NCBI RefSeq assembly: GCF_902806685.2
Contig: NC_048538.1
Location: 9,672,001-9,736,000 of the forward strand
DNA: 64,000 nucleotides
Reading direction: 5' to 3'
Origin: Maniola hyperantus
Taxonomy: Eukaryota > Arthropoda > Insecta > Lepidoptera > Nymphalidae
The notes beneath the pieces are model-generated. The model did no database searches and was not told the origin of the DNA. It saw only the letters and a list, made by a program, of their open reading frames with translations. Shown piece after piece: positions 50,240-60,429 of the stretch; position 1 is the stretch's first letter, and each line of letters opens with the position of its first letter. Position numbers and translations under genes: made by a program.

Positions 50240-51350
50240 TGTTACTATTTTCTACTGCTATTACGGTACGGTACCGCCGTAACATCTCGAATATGTATAT
50301 TGTATATTACAGAAATCATACATACACAATACGTGGAGGGATCAAAGGGAAAAGATACGCAGGTCGCTAGTCCCGCCTCCCGACATGATTTCCAGTGTTG
50401 CGTTGCATTCCGCTTACTAAATAAGCTTACACAGAAGTCTATTTTGTGTGTGTGTGTAAATTTAACCAAAAGTAAGTGTTTCGATGAATTTCTTTACCAT
50501 ATAGTTTGGTTATTTATATAATTATCGCTAACGACCGGGTTTGACACGTTTCTAAAGCGCGTTCGTGTTGTGTATTTCCAAGCCTTTAGATCTGTGATGT
50601 CTCTGCGTACAAAGGTTGTAGGATTTTTACCAGTAAAGTAATATCAAGTATAATATAATTATTACTTAGTTGTTGTCCAGTTTGTGATAATAAATACCAT
50701 GATTCTTCGATTGTAGCGTTGTACACGAAATATTTATATTTCGATGGTTGATACACTAAATTGAATAGACAGATCTAAAAATTTTGAATTTACCATGTCA
50801 GGTACCTTCCCGCAAGACCCAATAACAACAGTATAAACTTTCGTACAATCGCATGAACGATGCCAGACCGCGGTTTATGACAGTTTTTGTTTTGAAAATC
50901 AGTCAAAATGTCAAATTTCGGGCGTTTGTGAAACAGGCCCTAAGATTAAATCAAATGTTAACCGTTTAAATTACCGACTTAATTAATGACTTTTCGGTGC
51001 ATGTGTTTTTTTATTAATTGGAATGTAGGTACCTACTGCAATCTCAAATATTCTGTTGGTGGAGCCGCGGTAGTAGGTATGCTAGTCAATTATAATAATT
51101 GCTGGGTTATATCCGCAATAATTCGGTACCTTGTAGTAGTTATAGCAGTTATTGAATGTGGTGCCTGAAGGCGAACCAGTTGGTACATACCTGTTGGCAG
51201 GTTTATCGTGCGCAAGCGTCTGTCGACGATGTGGACTATAAGTATTTATTTACCTACCCTAGAAATTTGTAAACTCATACTCAGTATAAGTTACTCAGCG
51301 CATTGAAGGCGATTTGCTTTATTTATTAATGAATATCTGCATGAATAAAG
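50240..51350. other. Spacer with no supported feature
   Basis: Overlapping frames of 73-74 codons on both strands at 50245-50521 share low-complexity GT/AC runs and are not called. Confidence 0.4.
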
Positions 51351-51354
51351 TGTA

Positions 51355-51621
51355 AAACTTATTTCACACTACGGGATATAAATTATATTATAGTCTGGTC
51401 AAAATAGACATTCAAGGGTATAATAATGCGCATAGGGCTAAAAATTGGTATGAGTGTGGGGAACACCAAATTATAAATGAGTTGTGAAAAGTCGGAATCT
51501 ATTTTTATTGATGTTCCAAACATTCGCACCAATTTTTAGCCCTATGCAAATTATTGTAACCTTGAATGTCTATTTTCACCGCACTATAATAAATTTATAT
51601 CCCGTAGTGTGAAATAAGTTT
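51355..51621. mobile_element. MITE, 267 bp, with about 105-bp inverted ends
   Basis: AAACTTATTTCACACTACGG, 'gatataaatt' at the left is inverted at the right (to 51621). Inner parts also pair: 'aaaatagacattcaagg' and 'gcatagggctaaaaattgg' with 'ccaatttttagccctatgc' and 'ccttgaatgtctatttt'. Several mismatches. No coding. Confidence 0.8.
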
Positions 51622-51629
51622 AATACGTA

Positions 51630-52095
51630 ATATTTTTCTTCAAAAACCCTTAAATTATTTCTACTGTTATGTGTGAACAGTGAAGTCAAAAAACAGTAAA
51701 ATTAAAAACAAAAAGTTTAAGCTATTTAGTCAAGGTAGAGGAAAAACTATCATTTTGTATCACGTGATTAAAAAGCTTCTTTTTAAATTTTTTAGTTGAT
51801 GAGTTATTTATATTAAGTTAGGTACCTCCGCTATGGGACAATACGTATATTCTTTATCCTATTGATTACAAAAATTGAGAAATGCATGCTGTTATGTATG
51901 TACTGCAGACTGCTATTATCATGAAGTACCTAAAGCAAACTCTTTGACAAAAACAATGTTGTGTTATGTGTACATTTATAAAAAATGTACATTTATTATG
52001 CTGATGCTAATTTCGACGATGTTATAAAGACAGAAAGAATTAAAGCTCTCTGCTCTTTGCATTAAACTAGAACAGTAATGTTTATGTAGTGCGGT
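51630..52095. other. Spacer with no supported feature
   Basis: AT-rich; no gene recognised. Confidence 0.45.
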
Positions 52096-52098
52096 ACT

Positions 52099-52442
52099 TC
52101 ATCTTTCAAGAGGTTTATGCATCTGGTACCTGTATTAATATCCGGCTGCGAATCAAGATTTATAACGTTTCGTTAATATATTTGGAAGTAGGTACATTAC
52201 CACGAAGATCTTGAACCGATTTTTGAATATCTACCAACTTACCTAATACGTATTTGCACTTTATCGAGGGTCATCTTTCAAGAGGTTTATGCATCTGGTA
52301 CCTGTATTAATATCCGGCTGCGAATCAAGATTTATAACGTTTCGTTAATATATTTGGAAGTAGGTACATTACCACGAAGATCTTGAACCGATTTTTGAAT
52401 ATCTACCAACTTACCTAATACGTATTTGCACTTTATCGAGGG
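52099..52442. repeat. Exact tandem duplication, 2 x 172 bp
   Basis: Units 52099-52270 and 52271-52442 are identical by direct comparison; TCATC at 52443-52447 shows the unit boundary once more. Unit content (starts TCATCTTTCAAGAGG, ends TTTATCGAGGG) is not a recognised repeat. It is a very recent duplication or an assembly artefact. Confidence 0.9.
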
Positions 52443-52694
52443 TCATCCTGTATAGTTAAATAAATGCCTTCGTCTATCTTAAAATAAAATAAAGAGTTTT
52501 AAATTCTTTTCGTGCTATTGAAAAGACATTAGGTATAAGCCAAGAAGTTAGAAGCTACAGTGCCACCAACTTATCTGTTTAGATGACAGCGTCGCTAGTG
52601 GAGAATTTGGTATTGCTAATTTAAGAAATTCACCAAGAAAATGGAATTAAAATTCTTTCAACATACCGAAGATCAATATAGTTTAATTATATTC

Positions 52695-52915
52695 AATACT
52701 AGCGACCCGCCCCCGCTTCGCACGGGTAGCTTATTACAATTTTCGTAGATATATCAATTTTTTATGAAGCTAAAATACATGTAGCCTATGTCACTCAGAA
52801 ATAATGTAGTTTTTTACTAGTGAAAGAATTTTCAAAATCGGTTCAGTAGTTCCAGAGATTATCCCTACAAACAAAAAAAAATAACAATTTTACTCTTTAT
52901 AATATTATATTAGTA
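52695..52915 (+). repeat. GACCCGCCCC-type non-LTR tail repeat
   Basis: 'actagcgacccgcccccgct', 'cgcacgggtagcttattac', 'atgtagcctatgtcactcag', 'aaaatcggttcagtagttcc', 'agagattatccctac'. The 3' part recurs at 58455-58590. A short GACTTCG piece follows at 52925-52970. Confidence 0.55.
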
Positions 52916-52974
52916 TTCATTATTAGCTGATACCCGCGAATTTATCCGCGTGGATTTTGAAATGGCGGCTGACG

Positions 52975-53655
52975 CACTTTAGTTCCAATTTTGACCACCT
53001 GAACTGATCAGTTGGTGGCACTGTAGCTATTTATTTGAATGTCATTTTAGTTGATAAAATATAACGTCTTACAATGGAGAATAAAAGTATCGCATTCAAG
53101 ATCACTAAATACTTAAGTACTTTATTTTATTTTTAAGTCTTCATCGTTTAAAACTGGTTTCGATCTTGTCTTAACCTTACCTTTATTTCTTGTTTACTAT
53201 TGGTAGGTAGTATACATATTATGGTGTAAAACCTTTAGATAGTTAAGAAAGCAGAGTCTAGATGTGTTTAGGATTTGTATATAAAGACTATTATTAGGTC
53301 TAGGTTTATGTGTAATAACGGTACTTTTATGAAAACATATCTTTGTATTGTTAACTTAATATTATTCATTAGAATGAGCTAGTTTGAAACGGTTATCACG
53401 ACTATTGCCGCATCAGATGCTATTTCGAAATTATATAGTAGTAATGTCCGACCCTAAAGGTTATCTCATACCTATTTGAGGCAATGGATGGCAGTCCGCA
53501 TTGGTATAAAATAAATTTTATTTAATGAAATATAGTCCTCGTCTTTATCATAATAGAAATGAAATTAACTGAAATAATATACCCATTGTGTTCCTAATAA
53601 TATAATAGAAGATACTCTTGGTAAAACACCTTACGTAAAAGTATAAAGTCTAATT
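52975..53655. other. Spacer with no supported feature
   Basis: AT-rich; nothing recognised. Confidence 0.45.
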
Positions 53656-53970
53656 TTTAGGGTTCCGTAGCCATATGGCAAAAAACGGAACCCTTATAGA
53701 TTCGTCATGTCTGTCCGTCTGCCCGTCCGTATATCACAGCCACTTTTTTCCGAAACTATAAGAGCTATACTGTTGAAAGTTGGTAAGTAGATGTATTCTG
53801 TGAACCGCATTAAGATTTTCACACAAAAATAGAAAAAAAAAACAATAAATTTTGGGGGTCCTCATACTTAGAATTGAAACTTAAAAACGAGTCTGATTCG
53901 CACTTTTCCGGTTTTTATATTTTCTTCGAAATAGTATTAGAAATCACGTCATGCATTGCCAGACACCCTT
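53636..53970. repeat. GGTTCCG subfamily 2 copy inserted in a copy of the 3770-3880 repeat
   Basis: The flanks 'tataaagtctaat' and 'tattttcttcgaaatag' are contiguous at 3765-3806 but separated here by about 260 bases running from TTTTAGGGTTCCGTAGCC to GAATCAGACTCG-complement and CCGGTTTTTA. So 3770-3806 is a paralogous empty site. It fixes the element ends at A/T-rich edges. Downstream 'aaatcacgtcatgcattgcc', 'agacaccctt' continues the host repeat. Confidence 0.65.
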
Positions 53971-53974
53971 AAAA

Positions 53975-55225
53975 ACTGTTTTTTATGCCTATATTTTTGT
54001 TTTGCTTTGTAAGTGTTTTTCTTCACTAATTTTGTGGTGTACAATAAAAGTATATTAATTAATTAATTAATTCATTCATACTTTAATTTATGAGCTTTTT
54101 CAAAAAACTAAGTCGGAATAAACCGTCCCATCTAAGAGCATCTGTGGCGTCTGCTGCGTAAATAGCTTAAGAGGATCGTCTAGTAAACGTAGTCTAATTT
54201 TTATAATTTTTATAAATGTTGAAGATATAATGAAGAACTCTGCTCGAACGTTTTAATTTTTAAGAAATATTGCTTATGTTAAAAGTTACTAGCGTCTAAC
54301 CATACTCCATATTTTTTAGCTAAAAACTTTCTTGAGTGTTTTTTATTTATTTAAGGAAACTAAAATACTAAAAAAATAAAACGTATGAGCCTAGATTAAG
54401 GTGTACTGAATCTAATGAGACAAAAAATTACTAATTTTGTAAACGTTTAGGGGGGTAAAAACGCTATCTCCCGAAACAATATTTCGAGAATAAAATGTAG
54501 GCAAATGCCTACTGGACTTTCAACTCTCTCTATCTTTCACGAGGAGAAGGCAGCGAAGCGGCATTTTTGAATATACCTACTCGCATCGCGTTTTGTCACT
54601 AGACACTAGTTTTAACACAAAGCCGGGGTGGCTCGCTACAGTAATCCTATTAATAACTATGTCTGATAGATGAAAACTGCAAGGGTTATAAGAGCAACAA
54701 CAATTCGACGGAACTGAGAGGCCTCAGAGGCTATTATTGCTTTTATCTCACTACGGTGCGATGTAAATGTATTCCGATTCACTAGTATGAGTTCGCTAGT
54801 ATGAGATTTTACTTCTCACCAACGTTGAACGTTGGTAGAATTCGAGATTCGAAACACATTAACGTCAAAGTAAAATGGACCTCAAAATGATTTTAAGTCA
54901 AAAATTCAATACCGCAGATTGTAATTTCGCAACGTTACCACAGTTCACGACAGTTAGGGAACTTCTAACAAAACGTTGAGGCTTTGACGTTACTGGCAGG
55001 CGTCAAATGTTAGTACATTTGGCGCAGGTAGCCCTAATGTAGCCCTATTTTTCTATGATTTTATGTCACCATAGCCTAATACGAGTATTTGAGATATCGT
55101 CGATTCAGGATCAAACCTAGATTTCCCTCACTCTAGTTTACTCTGACGTTACCGCTTGTAGCAATGGGTATAGACAAACTTGAGCTTTAAAACAAGACAG
55201 TTTAGGCCCAGTTTACTATAACGCC
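53975..55225. other. Spacer with no supported feature
   Basis: (TTAA)n at 54054-54073; a GGGGTGGCTCGCTAC fragment at about 54624; no gene. Confidence 0.4.
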
Positions 55226-55285
55226 GAATTGTTTCGACACTCGAATACTATCAACGTTACTGAGATATACAATCTCATACTAAGC

Positions 55286-55432
55286 ATGCGGGTGAATAGG
55301 GCGAATTATCCCGGTCTCGAGCGGGCAAACGAAAAGTATTTGGGCAGCTGCCAGAGCGGTTTCAGCTCGCGACCGTTGCGATGCCCCGTCGAACCGCAGC
55401 GATTTCAAAGTAATGCAACACTGGTACGGTAA
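55286..55432 (+). other. GC-richer open frame of 48 codons, unrecognised
   Basis: ATG at 55286, stop TAA at 55430-55432. It reads MRVNRANYPGLERANEKYLG at the start. The DNA is more than half G+C ('gctgccagagcggtttcagc', 'cgcgaccgttgcgatgcccc') against AT-rich flanks. A GACTTCG fragment follows at 55440-55500. It could be an exon remnant or unknown repeat. Confidence 0.15.
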
Positions 55433-55439
55433 AGTGCAT

Positions 55440-56095
55440 TGATAAAATATAAAAAGACTTGTCCTGACTGGCTGACTGACTGATCTATCAACGCGTTGGG
55501 ATTGGAAACTAATATTTTTTTACAATAAATTCCTTTTGACTAAGATATTCCATCCCTAATAGGGTTAAATATAGAATAAAAGTTTTTGTGAAAGGCTGTC
55601 CTTTTTCAAGTTGCATCTATGAAATTATTGGTATGGGTTTTCGGGCCAAAATGTAGGATTTTTGCAAATTCAACTTCCTAACCGATTGTCAAAAAATCCA
55701 TTCGAGCGATGCCGGGGCGGGTCAGCTTGTACCTGTTTAATTGCACTCTATTATTAGCCATTTAAGATATTCGAGAATTTGTATAATTAAGTAGGTATCA
55801 ACTAAATGTGCGTTAATTAATAACTATCCCGCATAGGTGGAGGCACTACATACGTTAGTACTTAAACGGTACGGTCCATACCTACCTACTAAATCTTGTA
55901 AACTTATCAAATAAGCAAAATTTTAATTAAAGTATAATACTTAATATGCAAAATGGCTTTTGAGACGATGAATGGAGTTCATTAATTTGTCGGAAAAATA
56001 TCCGAGCTTCGAGAAAATTCGGTTACATTTTTTTGTAATTGAGAGGCTCTCTCATCGTTTCTTTCTATTTTAAGATTAAATTTCAACATAATACA
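55440..56095. other. Repeat fragments and spacer
   Basis: A short reverse GACTTCG piece (TTGTCCTGACTGGCTGACTG, 'actgatctatcaacgcg') and a 'cgatgccggggcgggtcagc' fragment at about 55708. Otherwise nothing. Confidence 0.4.
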
Positions 56096-56100
56096 TACTA

Positions 56101-56248
56101 ACCCTCTAACAAATAAACCTGGAATAGCGGTGGAATAGTTATACTCTGTTTTGTCTTTCTCTGTCATCAGTAATTTGACATTTGAAGGAAAAAGACAAAA
56201 CAGAGTATAACTATTCCACCGCTATTCCAGGTTTATTTGTTAGAGGGT
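56101..56248. mobile_element. MITE-C copy 2 (148 bp)
   Basis: The reverse complement of 3884-4031 with two differences in 148 bases. The 58-bp inverted ends are perfect here. Same ends ACCCTCT and AGAGGGT. Confidence 0.85.
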
Positions 56249-56361
56249 AAGTATATTAAGTTTAGAATAACGTACAAGTACCTATATAATTACGCTCAAA
56301 GACTGAAAACGTTCATTGAGCGAAACAAACAAACAACACACCAAAAAAAAACTCACAGCGT

Positions 56362-56475
56362 GTTGTTGCGTCCATAGCCGGCTCACTACTGAGCACAGGT
56401 CTCAGATCAGAATGAGAAGGGCTTGGCCATAGTCCACCACGCTGGCAAAGAGCGGATTGGCAGACCTGCTCTGTA
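56362..56475 (-). repeat. SINE-2 3' part
   Basis: Complement of the SINE-2 tail: 'gccggctcactactgagcac', 'cagaatgagaagggcttgg', 'ccatagtccaccacgctgg', 'gcggattggcagacct'. Confidence 0.7.
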
Positions 56476-56904
56476 CCTGTAATTGTTCAAATAAATGATT
56501 CTGATTTGATTCGTTGTCCGTTTGAAATTGATGTATCATATAAGACAAAAAGCGGTCGTCTGCAGTTAGTTCCGCTTAGACAAATTGGTTGTAAACGTAG
56601 TGTTGCGTTACTTACGGAAATTTTATTTATTGCAGGTGAGTAACGGCAATGTCATCGATACAGGAACACCTACCCTACTGGTATTTACAAATTTATTCTA
56701 TTAGCATGTGAATGCGATACGTGTATAGCCATTGTGTATGTATACGTTCAAGTTTATGTGTATTGTACCGTTATGTAAGTACCTACACTACACCTAATCC
56801 AGTCATACCATTTGCATTATGTATGCCCGTGCAATATAAGTTACTGTTTCGTTTGCCCTTTCCATCCAGCTAACATTTTGAGTTTCCTCTATAATTGTAC
56901 ATGT

Positions 56905-57089
56905 ACAGTACCCGGCAAGAAATATTGTACATCGATCTTTAAAAAGAGATAGCGGTTTCGTAGAGCGTTGTCTCTGTTGTTGAGACCGACCAAACGTCAC
57001 ATAGGTATGAATGACAGAGACAACGCTCTACAAAGCCGAAATCTTATTCTAAAGGTCGATGTACACTATTTTTTGTCGGCTACTGTACC
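56905..57089. repeat. MITE-A copy
   Basis: Starts ACAGTACCCGGCAAG and ends GTCGGCTACTGT. Inner arms 'gtagagcgttgtctctg' and 'cagagacaacgctctac' pair well; this is the best preserved copy. Confidence 0.8.
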
Positions 57090-57094
57090 TAATT

Positions 57095-57720
57095 ATGGTA
57101 CTATACTACCTAATTATGGTATTCAGGTTTCAAATCACATCTAACTACGCACATTACTGCAAACTAACCGCCGAATTTATGACTTATCTTTACTTTACTA
57201 GCAGTGGCGTGCAGGCAATAGAGGCATAAATTCACTGCTTACCCCAGTTGTAATAGCTCAATGCATATTTTTCATTATGACCTGCCAGTAAACAGGTTCC
57301 TACTTAACTAATGCATACCCTGGCTTCAAACCCTGTGCACGCCACTGTTTACTAGGAAGCAACATTTTGAATCAGTGGAAAGATTGGGACCTCAAATAAT
57401 ACATTCGCATGACCATTTTTCCATTAATATTTAATTTGCCTATACATCGATGCTTCTAACAAACCACTCTAAACGTTTAGTCTAAACCACTCTAAAGGCA
57501 TAATAATGATAGTAAAATATTAACATGCAGCACTATCTGAATGTATTTCACGTGTGTCACTGTCTAATTAACTAACTAAGACGCAATGCACACCAGCAGA
57601 GCCAGCGTTTTTCTTGAACAGCTTAAAATAAGCTTTATTTTCTTCAACTCAAAGGGCGCGCGGCTAACCTAATAGCGCGCGCGACTCCGTTTTGTTTTCA
57701 ATATATCAATTTCACCTGTA
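57095..57720. other. Spacer with no supported feature
   Basis: A small inverted pair around 57205-57345 (GCAGTGGCGTGCAGGC at the left, GTGCACGCCACTG at the right) suggests another decayed inverted-repeat element of about 150 bp. No gene. Confidence 0.35.
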
Positions 57721-57724
57721 TTGT

Positions 57725-58075
57725 ATTTATTTATTTTTAATAAAAATATTACAATAAAACTTAAAGCTAGCCTTATCTAATTACTATACAAATCATGCCC
57801 GCGTGGAATGGTGCCAAGAATACTGGCTGCCTTTCCGCGCTGGACAGCCAGGCTGATCCGTTGCGCAAAAAATGAGTCAGCCCTTGTGTCACCAGATGAG
57901 GCTATTAATCGCGGTGAAATGTCTCGTAATTTTTTTAGCACTAAGACTCCATGGCCCCAGGGTCTCCACGGCAAACGGAACAAAAATGTAACTCTCTATA
58001 AGAGAGGCATGCTTGCGCCGCTTGCCGTTTTCAGCTGTTTCTGCTGCGGCTCCCGGTCTTGATGCTGTCTCCCTG
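57725..58075 (-). pseudogene. Decayed C-terminal end of a LINE polyprotein and its 3' UTR
   Basis: On the - strand a frame reads PWGHGVLVLKKLRDISPRL and then FFAQRISLAVQRGKAASILG, ending shortly before 57780. The ending -RISLAxQRGNAAS- is the usual C-terminus of many insect non-LTR polyproteins. Upstream an in-frame stop near 58000 breaks it. The 3' UTR (TTAAAACTTAAAGCTAGCC on the + side) is shared with 18525-18576. No polymerase core remains. Confidence 0.6.
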
Positions 58076-58079
58076 ATAT

Positions 58080-58245
58080 GACACGGGACATTTATTTATT
58101 TATACTTTATTGCACACAAGACAAAGTAAACATTGTGCACAAGTCAAAAAAATCGACTTCACTCCACTCCGTCTGTTTGCGTCGGCCCTAATACTGTGTT
58201 TTATTGGTGACAAGCGACCCGCGCCAGCTCTAATTTTTTTTGAAA
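58080..58245. other. Fragments of LINE-tail and GACTCCACTCC repeat
   Basis: (ATTT)n then 'atactttattgcacacaaga' at 58090-58130 is a LINE tail complement. 'cgacttcactccactccgtc' resembles strings at 1780 and 12280. Confidence 0.35.
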
Positions 58246-58247
58246 AC

Positions 58248-58455
58248 TAGCTTAGGCCCACGACTTCGTCCGCGTGGACTACACAAATTTCAACCCCCTA
58301 TTTCACCTCCTTAGAGGTTGAATTTTCAAAAATCCTTTTTTAGCGGATGCCTACGTCATAATAGCTATCTGCATGCCAAATTTCAGCTCGATCCGTCCAG
58401 TCGTTTGAGGCGGCGTTGACAGATCAGTCAGTCAGTCACCTTTTCCTTTTATATT
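58248..58455 (+). repeat. GACTTCG element, full (GTGGACTAC type)
   Basis: 'gcccacgacttcgtccgcgt', 'ggactacacaaatttcaacc', 'gcggatgcctacgtcataat', 'gcatgccaaatttcagctcg', 'cagatcagtcagtcagtcac', TTTTATATT. Followed to 58590 by the 3' part of the GACCCGCC-type repeat. Confidence 0.7.
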
Positions 58456-58819
58456 TTTTTGAAAATAAAATATAGCCTTGGTCACTTAGGAATAAAGTAG
58501 CTTTCTACTGGCGCAAGTATTTTCAGAATCGGTTCAGTAGTTCCAGAGATTATCCCCTAAAAACAAACTTTACCTCTTTATAATATAAGTATACAAATAG
58601 ATAGTGTATACTAACCTAATTGAACTAAAAAATCTGATACTTAAATAACAAGAAGAACTTTTCCAATCTGGCGCATCTTTGGCTGTATAGTTTTATTCGT
58701 TAGCAATTGAAATAATTAGTTACACATAGAATTATTAATAGATATATAGGCTTAACGCAAAAATATGATGTATCAATAAATCATGCAAAACCCTACCGTT
58801 TTTGCCGTTGACATTATTT

Positions 58820-58890
58820 ATAGTACACGACAGATCGAGGTGGCAATCGGGGGTGGTACTTCCCGTACACCCGCACAACCCCCGCGCTGA
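58820..58890. repeat. MITE-B left arm
   Basis: TAGTACACGACAGATCGAGG, 'tggcaatcgggggtgg', 'cgtacacccgcacaaccccc', GCGCTGA, then unrelated AT-rich DNA. Confidence 0.6.
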
Positions 58891-59025
58891 ATAACAATAA
58901 TAATAATATGATACTTCTCAAACTATTTGAAATTCTGTTGAGTAGGTGTACTATTATCTACAAACAAAAAAATCGTGGATCGGATGGATATAATATTGTC
59001 TATCGGATTCCTGACTTTTTACATT

Positions 59026-59440
59026 TTTAGGGTTCTGTACCTCAAAAGGAAATCGGAACCCTTATAGGATCACTTTGTTGTCTGTCTGTCTGTCTGTCTG
59101 TCAAGAAACCTACAGGGTACTTCCCGTTGACCTAGAATCTTGAAATTTGGCAGGTAGGTAGATCTTATAGCTGACATTTGAGGAAAAATCTGAAAACCCT
59201 GAATTTAGGGTTAGATCACACAAAAAAAATTGTGGTCATGAACTAATAATTAGTATTTTCAACTTTCTAAGTGAGATAACTATATCAAGTGGGGTATCAT
59301 ATGAAAGGTCTTCTAAAATTGATTTTTATTTATTTTTATGCATCATAGTTTTTGAATTATCGTGCAAAATGTCGAAAAAATACGACTGTAGTACGGAACC
59401 CTCATTGCGCGAGCCTGACTCGCACTTGGTCGGTTTTTAA
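59026..59440 (-). repeat. GGTTCCG element, full length
   Basis: The hairpin end is at 59026-59062, slightly shortened. (TCTG)n at 59081-59102. The 5' end is 'gcgcgagcctgactcgcact', TGGTCGGTTTTT. Confidence 0.8.
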
Positions 59441-59799
59441 TGTATCCTGCCGTGCTGAGGCACGGTCTTCTGTATGACGAGCGTGTTGCTGATACCTTCG
59501 AACGCGCACCTGTTTTGAATACAAATCAACCTTCCTCATATCATGCCTATAAGCTAATTTGAACCCTGGAGTATATAAACCCAGTGTCCTATAATGTAGA
59601 ATCTGCTGTTGTCATGTTTTCTGATTTAGCGCTGCATATAAATAGGCATTCTTACAACCAAAATCGGAATATAATTATTATTGTACGTATTACTTTTAAC
59701 TAAGTATCTACGTATGAATAGCAGAAGTTAATATGATGATGATAAAGTTCAATTATTGATGTGATGAGTGAGTGAATGTTTTAAATACATAAATTTAAC

Positions 59800-60232
59800 A
59801 AACCGGCCAAGTGCGAGTCAGGCTCGGGCAATGAGGGTTCCGTACTACAGTCGTATTTTTCGACATTTTGCACTATAATTCAAAAACTATGATGCATAAA
59901 AATAAATAAAAATCTGTTTTAGAATGTACAGGTGAAGAAAGACCTTTCATATGATACCCCTTTTGATATAGTCACTCACTTCGAAAGTTGAAAATACTAC
60001 TTATTAGTTCATGGCCACAATTAAATTTTTTTGTGTGATGTAAGCCTAAATTCAGGGTTTTCAGATTTTTCCCCAAATGTCAGCTATAAGATCTACCTAC
60101 CTGCCAAATTTCATGATTCTAGGTCAAAGGGAAGTACCCTGTAGGTTTCTTGACAGACAGACGGACAGACAGACAACAAAGTGATCCTATAAGGGTTCCG
60201 TTTTTCCTTTTGAGGTACGGAACCCTAAAAAA
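59800..60232 (+). repeat. GGTTCCG element, full length
   Basis: AAACCGGCCAAGTGCGAGTC to the hairpin and CCCTAAAAAA at 60232. With 59026 it forms a pair of inverted copies about 360 bases apart, itself able to form a large hairpin. Confidence 0.8.
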
Positions 60233-60270
60233 TATGTTTATTAAAGTATTGTCCGTTAGTAGTTAGTACA

Positions 60271-60362
60271 TATTAGGGCTAATGTGGCGGCCTAAACCCT
60301 TCTTTGAGAGGAAACCCGTTCTCAATAGTGGGCCGGTGATGGGTTGATCATGATGATGATGG
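60271..60362 (+). repeat. SINE-2 3' end with (ATG)n tail
   Basis: 'aacccttctttgagaggaaa', 'cccgttctcaatagtgggcc', 'ggtgatgggttgatcatgat', GATGATGG. This copy retains the trinucleotide tail. Confidence 0.65.
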
Positions 60363-60429
60363 TTATGGCTAGTGACAATAATAGTAAGTAGTATTCTTGA
60401 TATAAAGTATCCATCATGGCGGATAGACT

